The position numbers and the translations under genes are program-made. The notes below the pieces were generated by a model, which saw only the letters and a list, made by a program, of their open reading frames with translations, had not been told where the DNA came from and searched no databases. A stretch of 17,035 nucleotides of DNA, taken from JBBQXY01 sp051004815. Lineage in GTDB: Bacteria > Chloroflexota > Ktedonobacteria > Ktedonobacterales > Ktedonobacteraceae. The DNA lies in contig JBPCJY010000106.1 of the NCBI GenBank assembly GCA_051004815.1, positions 1 through 17,035 of the forward strand. Reading direction: 5' to 3'. Of this stretch, positions 1 through 5,961 are shown piece by piece; position 1 is the stretch's first letter, and every line of letters begins with the position of its first letter.

Positions 1-228
1 GGGCAAGCGTGTTGCAAAAAAACCCTCTCCGTGCCACGAGAGATTCTTCGCTGCACTCAGCATGACAGGGCAAGCGTGTTGCAAAAAAACCCTCTCCGTG
101 CCACGAGAGATTCTTCGCTGCGCTCAGCATGACAGGGCAAGCGTGTTGCAAAAAAACCCTCTCCGTGCCACGAGAGATTCTTCGCTGCACTCAGCATGAC
201 AGGGCAAGCGTGTTGCAAAAAAACCCTC
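1..228. repeat. 67-bp tandem repeat, 3.4 copies
   Basis: Three complete 67-bp units lie head to tail at 1-67, 68-134 and 135-201, followed by a 27-bp partial unit at 202-228. Copies 1 and 3 are identical, and copy 2 differs at one base (G for A at 122). The array touches the window edge, so it may be longer. On the minus strand it reads TGTCATGCTGAG, giving spurious peptides such as CHAERSEES, a string well known from mis-translated interspersed repeats in many environmental bacteria. There are no unique spacers, so this is not a CRISPR array. Positions 229-304 contain no gene, but 279-293 (GGACAGGCACAAGGC) repeats exactly at 8249-8263 inside cydC. Confidence 0.9.
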
Positions 229-304
229 CCCTTGCGGGTACCCTGGGTCGGGAGGTGGAGATGCACACTCCCCCACCAGGACAGGCACAAGGCGATCACA
301 ATAG

Positions 305-1198
305 CTATGCTATATCCAGGTTGTAGTAGTCGTAGATGGTGCGGGTAGTAAAGCCAACGGAGCGATAGAGTCCGAAAGCGTTGATGTTATTGGTGTCCAC
401 TTCGAGCGTGATCTGCTTCTGGCTGTGTGGGCGAATCTCGCGAATGGTCTCTTCCAGCATCTGGCGACCATAACCGCGCCCGCGATAATCTGGGCGTACG
501 CCAAAGCCATAAATGCTAATCGCATCATTGGATTCTTCCAGGCGCAAGCAACCAACGGGTTCTTTGCAGCCCAACGATGCCTCCCCAAAGGTGGCGACAT
601 AGAGGCGGCAATGTGGGTCACGAAACAGCCAGGCCACCCTGGGACGCACGCTCTCTTCGGGATCGCCAAAGCTATCCACCATGATTGAGACTAGCAAGTC
701 GAGGTCGCTATCAGTGGCCTTACGATAATTGAGCCGTTCGTCGAAGGCCATGCGGTCGTGAAATGTAGTCAGCACCATCTCATATTCGGAGAAATCGTAC
801 TGCGCCCCTACCGAGGCAACGAACGCCTGCCCCGCTGGTGAGTCGTGTTCAACTACAAAGATCAACCGTTGCACACCATGGGCCGCACATTCTTTTTTCG
901 CTGCTGCCAATAGTGCAGAGAAAATACCTTTGCGTCGGTAGTCGGGATGAACCATGCCCAGCAGTTCCACCTCTTTTGAACCGGAACTATCAAAAATCAG
1001 GCAACCAACCAGTTGCCCTTGCTCATAATAAAGAAAATCCGGCAAGGCATTGCCAGGATGTGTGCGTACATCGCGCTGGCTAAAACGTATATGCAAATGC
1101 TCGTAATTATTGCAAATTTCTAGTAGGTTGCGCATTTCAGCCTCGTCGGCATCAGTCACAGAGTGCGGCATGAGGAGGCCGTGTTTGAGCGTATCCAT
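305..1198 (-). CDS. Two-domain GNAT N-acetyltransferase
   Basis: A 297-residue cytoplasmic protein made of two GNAT folds in tandem. The N-terminal domain (about 10-145) carries an acetyl-CoA pyrophosphate-loop motif RRKGIF at 88-93 after the strand VELLGMVHPDY. The C-terminal domain (about 155-297) has the stronger motif RGRGYG at 239-244, followed by the typical N-x-x-A-x-x-LY-x-x-x-GF pattern at 273-283. Tandem GNATs of this size include mycothiol synthase and many unassigned acetyltransferases, and the substrate cannot be read from the sequence. The ATG at 1198 is preceded by AGGAG nine bases upstream, which favours it over the internal Met10. It is transcribed alone. The inverted-repeat element upstream separates it from the mutase gene. 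Confidence 0.88.
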   Translation of the reverse strand: MDTLKHGLLMPHSVTDADEAEMRNLLEICNNYEHLHIRFSQRDVRTHPGNALPDFLYYEQGQLVGCLIFDSSGSKEVELLGMVHPDYRRKGIFSALLAAAKKECAAHGVQRLIFVVEHDSPAGQAFVASVGAQYDFSEYEMVLTTFHDRMAFDERLNYRKATDSDLDLLVSIMVDSFGDPEESVRPRVAWLFRDPHCRLYVATFGEASLGCKEPVGCLRLEESNDAISIYGFGVRPDYRGRGYGRQMLEETIREIRPHSQKQITLEVDTNNINAFGLYRSVGFTTRTIYDYYNLDIA

Positions 1199-1245
1199 AC
1201 GTTGTTGCTCCTAAGTATGTAATATCGTGAGAAATCGGCCATGTA

Positions 1246-1353
1246 GGGGTACAATGATGGACATTAACGGGTTGAATATGGACGTTCCACCAACGGGACG
1301 GGCCGATAAATCGGCCCCTACACTTCATTTGTTCATGTCCATTGTTGCGCCCC
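1246..1353. repeat. 108-bp inverted-repeat (MITE-like) element
   Basis: Two 23-bp arms, 1246-1268 and 1331-1353, are inverted repeats of each other with 18 of 23 positions matching, including a shared ATGGACAT core. The interior holds a perfect 7-bp stem GGGCCGA/TCGGCCC at 1300-1317 with a TAAA loop, followed by CCCTACA. The element fills almost all of the gap between the acetyltransferase and mutase genes and encodes no protein. It could be a non-autonomous mobile element or an RNA-level hairpin. No clear target-site duplication was seen. Confidence 0.6.
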
Positions 1354-1363
1354 TTGTGATGTT

Positions 1364-3103
1364 TTAGAACACTGCTGGCTCCATGTAATCGCCAAAGGTG
1401 GCGCGGAAGATGTCCATGATCTCGCCAAGGGTGGCATAGGCCCTGACGGCTTCGATGATGGCTGGCATGGTGTTCTCGGTGCCTTCGGCTATGCGGCGCA
1501 GGTTAACGAGTGCCTGTTTGACGGCGGTCTGGTCGCGTTCGCGGCGCACGCGGTTGAGACGTTCGAGGTGGGCCAGCTCACCTACGCGGTCGATATAAAG
1601 CGTCGGCACCCTGATGTCTCCTTCCATGATAAAGTCGTTGACGCCGACGATGACACGTTTGTGCTGGTCGATCTCCTGCTGGTAGCGATAGGCCGATTCG
1701 GCGATTTCGCGCTGGAAGAAGCCATTGAGGATACAGGGGAGGACACCGCCGAGGGCATCAATACGGTTAAGGTAGTCCAGGGCGGCACGTTCTGTTTCGT
1801 CGGTCAAGGCTTCGATAAAGTACGAGCCACCCAGCGGGTCAACGGTATTGACAACGCCGCTCTCATTGGCGATGATCTGCTGTGTACGCAAGGCAATGAG
1901 CACGGCCTTTTCGGTTGGCAGAGCCAGGGCCTCGTCGAGTGAGTTGGTGTGCAGCGAGTTGGTGCCACCGAGGACAGCAGCCAGAGCTTGAATGGTGGTA
2001 CGCATAATGTTGTTATCGGGCTGCTGGGCCGTCAAAGATACACCGGCGGTCTGGGCATGGCAGCGCATCAACCACGAGCGCGGGTCTTGCGCCCCATAGC
2101 GTTCGCGCATCAATTTCGCCCACAAACGACGACCGGTGCGGAACTTGGCAACCTCTTCAAAGAAGTCGTTATGCACATCAAAAAAGAAGGAGAGGCGCGG
2201 TGCGAACTCGTCAATTTTCAGGCCACGTTTGAGGGCCGCGTCCACATAGGCCAGGCCATCGGCAATCGTGAAAGCCAGTTCCTGTACCGCCGTCGCACCC
2301 GCCTCGCGGATATGATAGCCACTGATGCTGATCGTGTTCCACCGGGGCATATGGCGTGTACCGAACTCGATGGTATCAGTGACCAGCCGCATCGATGGCT
2401 CCGGTGGGAAGAGGAACTCCTTTTGCGCACTATACTCTTTCAGGATGTCGTTCTGGAGTGTGCCGCCCAACTTCGCCATCGGGAAGCCGCGCTTCTCCGC
2501 GTTGACAATATACATGGCCCAGATCACGGATGCCGGACTGTTAATCGTCATCGAGGTGGTAATCTTGTCCAATGGCAGGCCGTCGAAGAGGACTTCCATG
2601 TCTGCCAGTGAGGAAATAGCGACGCCACATTTACCAAATTCGCCAGCAGCTAATTCGTGATCGGTATCGTAGCCGTACAGGGTTGGCATATCAAAGGCGG
2701 TCGAGAGACCGGTCTGACCCTGGGTGAGCAGGTATTTGAAACGCTTATTGGTGTCTTCGGCGGTGCCAAAGCCGGCGAACATGCGCATCGTCCAGGGCTT
2801 GGCACGATACATCGTGGGCTGGACACCTCGCGTATAGGGATATTCGCCGGGGAGGGCCAGGTCACGACTGTAATCGATATTTTCATTGTCCTGTGGCGTG
2901 TAGATACGATCGATCGGCACGCCGGAGGTGGTCATCAAATTATCTTGTTCGGGCAGACGCTGCTGAGACTTCTGGACGGCTGTCTCTTCCCAGTGCTGAC
3001 GCTGATCTTTTAATTGCGCTAAGATTTCTTTATCAAAAAGGGTGCCTTGTTCGACAATAGCTGGCTGTATATCTCGTGCTGTAGGTGATTTCTGCTCAAG
3101 CAT
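1364..3103 (-). CDS. B12-dependent acyl-CoA mutase large (catalytic) subunit, isobutyryl-CoA mutase-type active site (MCM family)
   Basis: A 579-residue TIM-barrel subunit of the methylmalonyl-CoA mutase family, which rearranges acyl-CoA carbon skeletons by adenosylcobalamin radical chemistry. Family blocks are present: YPYTRG (88-93), GQTGLSTAFDMPT, KLGGTLQNDILKEY, SISGYHIREAGA with the catalytic-site Tyr263-His264, and LGGTNSLHTNS. The cobalamin-binding domain (DxHxxG) is absent, so a separate small subunit must exist elsewhere. The substrate-selecting positions are Phe109 (RMFAGFG) and Gln227 (SAQKEF), 118 residues apart. The equivalents are Tyr89/Arg207 in methylmalonyl-CoA mutase and Phe80/Gln198 in isobutyryl-CoA mutase, with the same spacing. 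Isobutyryl-CoA/n-butyryl-CoA or a related branched substrate is therefore more likely than methylmalonyl-CoA, although automatic annotation would say MCM. I start at 3103 because GGAGGAG precedes it. An in-frame ATG at 3133 has no ribosome-binding site. Confidence 0.92.
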   Translation of the reverse strand: MLEQKSPTARDIQPAIVEQGTLFDKEILAQLKDQRQHWEETAVQKSQQRLPEQDNLMTTSGVPIDRIYTPQDNENIDYSRDLALPGEYPYTRGVQPTMYRAKPWTMRMFAGFGTAEDTNKRFKYLLTQGQTGLSTAFDMPTLYGYDTDHELAAGEFGKCGVAISSLADMEVLFDGLPLDKITTSMTINSPASVIWAMYIVNAEKRGFPMAKLGGTLQNDILKEYSAQKEFLFPPEPSMRLVTDTIEFGTRHMPRWNTISISGYHIREAGATAVQELAFTIADGLAYVDAALKRGLKIDEFAPRLSFFFDVHNDFFEEVAKFRTGRRLWAKLMRERYGAQDPRSWLMRCHAQTAGVSLTAQQPDNNIMRTTIQALAAVLGGTNSLHTNSLDEALALPTEKAVLIALRTQQIIANESGVVNTVDPLGGSYFIEALTDETERAALDYLNRIDALGGVLPCILNGFFQREIAESAYRYQQEIDQHKRVIVGVNDFIMEGDIRVPTLYIDRVGELAHLERLNRVRRERDQTAVKQALVNLRRIAEGTENTMPAIIEAVRAYATLGEIMDIFRATFGDYMEPAVF

Positions 3104-3113
3104 GACTACGTTG

Positions 3114-3120
3114 CTCCTCC
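3114..3120 (-). promoter_or_regulatory. Ribosome-binding site of the acyl-CoA mutase
   Basis: On the minus strand GGAGGAG lies 10 bases before the ATG at 3103 and inside the reading frame that opens at 3133. The upstream ATG at 3133 is preceded by ACATTTGTA, with no Shine-Dalgarno match. This decides for the shorter start. Confidence 0.7.
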
Positions 3121-3187
3121 GCGTTGAGTGCATTACAAATGTTTCCGATTATTAGGTATTGTACCACACTACTATTGAGGGGGATTT

Positions 3188-3280
3188 TCAGGAGGGTTGG
3201 TCTTGTTCAACTTGTTCCCATGTTTGAAATTTGTGGCGCAAATCTTTGAGTAGCTTGCCAAGCGAAACTAAAGAGGTTAA
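3188..3280 (-). other. Possible remnant C-terminal coding segment
   Basis: Directly after the ATPase stop, one minus-strand frame reads about 30 codons with protein-like character (a segment GKLLKDLRHKFQTWEQVEQ) and ends in TGA at 3188. It has no start codon or ribosome-binding site. It may be chance, or the tail of a lost downstream partner gene of the ATPase. The rest of the gap to the mutase start shows only a TACAAT hexamer near 3160, possibly a -10 element for the mutase, with no convincing -35. Confidence 0.2.
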
Positions 3281-3282
3281 TA

Positions 3283-4539
3283 TTATGCATTAAAGTCACC
3301 TCGCACAATGCGCTCAGAAATTAGCGTGTCATCTTCTTCTACTTTTTTCCGTGTGCCTGGTTTAGAGTGCGTTGCTCGCCAATCAGATAATGGGGTTATA
3401 ATCGTTTTTCCCTTAATTTGTTTGAAGGAGTATAAAGACTTATTAGGAATGAAATCTATCAGAGTCGGCGAATGAGTTGTCGCAAGTACCTGCAGGCCAG
3501 TTGAAACACGAGTTTGCAGCAATAATGCTATGAGATCAAGGCGATTGGGGTGAATACCGATTTCAGGTTCTTCCAAACCAAGCAATGTGATTGGCTCTTT
3601 AGAGCTGTTTAAAGCTAATAGCCCTAAGATACGCAGTGTACCTTCTGATAGCAAGCGAGCAGAAATTAGAGTTTCTCCTTGCATTAACCTCAACTCAACA
3701 TCGCCTACATTGTTGACACTTACATCTATTCCCGTAATAGAGGGCATAATCACATGCAGTGCTCTCTCCAACGCTATAAACTGCGGTTCGTCAACGGTAT
3801 AAAGAGTATTGAGGAAAGCATCAATCTCCTCTCCCATCAATCCAATACGGCGAACCTCTTTAACCGGGCTGGGGATACGCATACGCTCATGTGGTTCTAA
3901 ATAGAAAAAAAACCAGTTTGCCAATTCCTGATGCATCGCTCTGATTGATGCATAGCCAGGAATATAAAACGGTAGGGAAAGCATGCTCTGATTGACCTTC
4001 TGGTCAAAATGGCGGCTACTCCCTTCTTTGTAGAGGTCTAAACGATCTCTTCCCATCCATATGCGCAGTTCAGTAGGTTTACCATCAGAATCTAATGCAA
4101 CAAGAGATTCATCGGCTATACTCAGAACGCCTTTCTTTGGCTGGGTTTCGATCTCTATAAAGTAGCGTAGGTATTTCTCTTGCACAAATGTTTGTGCCTG
4201 CTTCCCTTCTAGCATCTGATATTGGCTATCAACCGTCGCGATAACGGATGGCGAAAGTTCTACATCCACTTCAAGCGAGAATGATACTCGCTCTTGCGTA
4301 AGCAATCCTTCGATGCCTTCGGGGCCGAATGTGAATGATTCTAGCGGTTTGCCCCGATAGGGGGGTTCAAAGGCTTCGTTGAGAGAGTTGCTGGTAGCAA
4401 GTTTGGAGAGCAGTTGTAATGCATCCAGGAAATTGCTTTTACCGGAGGCATTGGGGCCGAATAAGACGGAGAGTGGTTGGAGGTTAACCTCAAGATCCAC
4501 CAGTGATTTGTAGCCTTGAATTTTGACGCGTTTGAGCAT
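3283..4539 (-). CDS. AAA/RecF-like (AAA_21) ATPase, OLD/SMC-type fold
   Basis: A 418-residue soluble ATPase of the ABC/SMC-like group. The N-terminus MLKRVKIQGYKSLVDLEV is the usual opening strand. Walker A GPNASGKS is at 28-35, the signature-like LLSEGTLR at 296-303, Walker B ITLLGLEEPE at 317-326, and the switch histidine in TTHSP at residue 356. The middle (about 60-290) is a variable lobe. There is no TOPRIM nuclease domain, so it is not a full OLD protein. Relatives act in DNA repair or phage defence, often with a partner nuclease, but no partner gene is present here and the role is unknown. The DNA is visibly more AT-rich than its neighbours, which suggests transfer. I chose the ATG at 4539 because the family's first strand starts there and a GGCGG lies just upstream. 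The in-frame ATG at 4572 lacks a ribosome-binding site. Confidence 0.85.
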   Translation of the reverse strand: MLKRVKIQGYKSLVDLEVNLQPLSVLFGPNASGKSNFLDALQLLSKLATSNSLNEAFEPPYRGKPLESFTFGPEGIEGLLTQERVSFSLEVDVELSPSVIATVDSQYQMLEGKQAQTFVQEKYLRYFIEIETQPKKGVLSIADESLVALDSDGKPTELRIWMGRDRLDLYKEGSSRHFDQKVNQSMLSLPFYIPGYASIRAMHQELANWFFFYLEPHERMRIPSPVKEVRRIGLMGEEIDAFLNTLYTVDEPQFIALERALHVIMPSITGIDVSVNNVGDVELRLMQGETLISARLLSEGTLRILGLLALNSSKEPITLLGLEEPEIGIHPNRLDLIALLLQTRVSTGLQVLATTHSPTLIDFIPNKSLYSFKQIKGKTIITPLSDWRATHSKPGTRKKVEEDDTLISERIVRGDFNA

Positions 4540-4592
4540 GAGTGTTCCGCCTTGGTAGTCTCTGTAGTACATCAGGTAAGAAGGATAGACCC

Positions 4593-4621
4593 ATGGTATG
4601 TTGAGAAGTGTGACTTGTCAA
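4593..4621 (-). promoter_or_regulatory. Predicted sigma-70-type promoter of the AAA ATPase gene, with palindrome over the -35
   Basis: On the minus strand a perfect -35 hexamer TTGACA (4616-4621) is followed by a 17-base spacer and TACCAT (4593-4598; four of six to TATAAT). The predicted start lies about 45-50 bases before the ATG at 4539. The 11-bp palindrome ACTTGTCAAGT (4613-4623) covers the -35 and is a candidate operator. Confidence 0.5.
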
Positions 4622-4623
4622 GT

Positions 4624-4735
4624 GTGTTGGCATATGTATTACCAGGGCATATATTACCAGTTGTCAATGAGCGGCCCCTGCGTGCCTATCTACGCACAGT
4701 GTTGGCATATGTATTACCAGGGCATATATTACCAG
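4624..4735. repeat. Two 37-bp direct repeats, each built of two 15-17-bp half units
   Basis: The 37 bases at 4624-4660 recur exactly at 4699-4735. Each copy is itself a near-duplicate, GGCATATGTATTACCAG followed by GGCATATATTACCAG, so four half units are present. Short open frames across them encode only repetitive peptides (for example LAYVLPGHILP) and are not taken as genes. They lie upstream of the ATPase promoter and could be iterons or regulator sites, or just repeats. Confidence 0.8.
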
Positions 4736-4824
4736 GGCGACCGCGAGGGTCGCCCCTACTATACACGTATGCGTGCATAACAGGTATCGTAGTATAGTAG
4801 GGGCGACCGCGAGGGTCGCCCTGG
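4732..4824. repeat. Inverted pair of 33-bp palindromic repeats
   Basis: Arms 4732-4764 and 4792-4824 are inverted copies, and each arm contains its own stem GGGCGACC-GCGA-GGGTCGCCC followed or preceded by CCCTACTATAC. The whole can fold either as one long hairpin with a 27-base loop or as two short ones. It sits 48 bp beyond the cydB stop, between cydB and the ATPase promoter region. No U-tract follows, so it is not a classical terminator, though it may protect or end the cyd transcript. A further copy is at 16959-16994. Confidence 0.85.
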
Positions 4825-4872
4825 CAGCCAACATCGGCAATCATTCACAGACCCTGATATGCGCACCTCATG

Positions 4873-5919
4873 CTATTCGTAGCCTCCGATACTATCGACG
4901 CTGATTTTGCCCCAGAAGAGGCGGTAGGTCAGGACAAAGTAGACGATGGCGAGCAACATACCGATGATCCACCAGACTAAGCCGACGGCTTGTCCGTATT
5001 GTGAGGCCGATGCATTCTGGATGGTCAGGCTGTTGGCAGGGTTGACGGCTGGGAGAACGAGGGGGTACAAGCCAAAGGCAGCACTGGCCAACATCCCAAC
5101 GATGAAGGCACACGACGAGAAAAAGGCGGGGAGGTCGCGACGCGTGGCGTGGAAGTAGCCTATAGCGGCGAGTCCCGCCAGGGCAATGAGGGGAAAAATG
5201 AAGCCCCAGGGATGACCAAAGAAATTGTCGCGTATCTGTGGTTGCACGGTCCATGTGGCAATGGTGGCGAGTATCGCAAGTACAATGGTCACGATCCAGG
5301 AAATGCGAGCGATGCGACGTGTACGGGAACTGAGCGGGTCGGGAACCTTGACGGCGATATATGTGGACCCATGGGTGACAAGGGTCGCGAGTGCGAACAA
5401 GCCGACGAGGATCGTGTACCAATCGAGGATACCGGGTGTGGCACTGAAAGGATTGAAATCCGTAAAGAGAGCCTCGAAGAAATAGCCCTGGCTATTGAGC
5501 GGGACGCCACGGAGGATATTTGCCAGCGCGGCTCCATAGAAGATGGCGAGCAGAGAACTGCCGATAAAGAAGAGACCATCCCAGAAGGAGGCCCAGACGG
5601 GATTGTGGATGCGTGAGCGCAGTTCGATGGCGACACCACGAAGCATCAACAGCCAGAGGACGATGATGAGCGGCAAATAGAAGCCGCTGAAGCTGGAAGC
5701 GTAGAGAACGGGGAAGGTGAAGAAGAGAGTGCCACCGGCGGCGATGAGCCAGACTTCGTTGCCGTCCCACACTGGCCCAATGGCGCGTAGAATCAGGCGA
5801 CGTTCATCATCATTCTTCGCGGCGAACAGGTGGATGGCACCGGCTCCCAGGTCGAAGCCGTCCAATACCACGTACATGGTGAGCATAAATCCAACGAGGA
5901 TAAACCATAATGTTTGCAT
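4873..5919 (-). CDS. cydB: Cytochrome bd quinol oxidase subunit II
   Basis: A 348-residue integral membrane protein, about eight to nine hydrophobic segments, with no cytoplasmic domain. Diagnostic segments are YVVLDGFDLGAGA in the first helix (16-28) and GPVWDGNEVWLIAAGG (48-63), the classic CydB signature. It pairs with CydA to form the oxygen-reducing quinol oxidase and is slightly shorter than the E. coli protein. It follows cydA after 42 bp and is the last gene of the cydDCAB operon. An in-frame ATG at 5949 exists, but AAGGA lies seven bases before the ATG at 5919, which begins the expected MQTLWFILVGF. Confidence 0.97.
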   Translation of the reverse strand: MQTLWFILVGFMLTMYVVLDGFDLGAGAIHLFAAKNDDERRLILRAIGPVWDGNEVWLIAAGGTLFFTFPVLYASSFSGFYLPLIIVLWLLMLRGVAIELRSRIHNPVWASFWDGLFFIGSSLLAIFYGAALANILRGVPLNSQGYFFEALFTDFNPFSATPGILDWYTILVGLFALATLVTHGSTYIAVKVPDPLSSRTRRIARISWIVTIVLAILATIATWTVQPQIRDNFFGHPWGFIFPLIALAGLAAIGYFHATRRDLPAFFSSCAFIVGMLASAAFGLYPLVLPAVNPANSLTIQNASASQYGQAVGLVWWIIGMLLAIVYFVLTYRLFWGKISVDSIGGYE

Positions 5920-5926
5920 TGTTTTT

Positions 5927-5931
5927 TCCTT
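5927..5931 (-). promoter_or_regulatory. Ribosome-binding site of cydB
   Basis: AAGGA on the minus strand, seven bases before the ATG at 5919. It decides for this start over the upstream ATG at 5949. Confidence 0.65.
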
Positions 5932-5961
5932 TTCTCCTGCTGCGCGCAAAGCATTGCGCCA

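Noticed and set aside
1..228. CRISPR array
   Set aside because: The units are contiguous with no unique spacers, and no cas gene is present. The two 37-bp repeats at 4624-4735 likewise form no array.
57..299. Minus-strand open frame over the left-edge repeats
   Set aside because: It translates the 67-bp repeat into CHAERSEES/MLSAAKNL-type peptides, a known artefact, and has no ribosome-binding site.
1300..1317. Intrinsic terminator of the mutase gene
   Set aside because: There is a good stem, but no T-run follows on either strand. It is better explained as part of the inverted-repeat element.
1949..2611. Plus-strand open frame of 220 codons
   Set aside because: It lies wholly antisense to the well-supported mutase gene, and its sequence has no recognisable domain. 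It is a codon-bias shadow.
4516..4797. Plus-strand open frames with LAYVLPGHILP repeats
   Set aside because: They only translate the 37-bp repeats and overlap the ATPase promoter, with no start signal.
4732..4824. Intrinsic terminator of the cyd operon
   Set aside because: Stable stems, but no U-tract follows in the cyd direction, and the same unit is found in other contexts.
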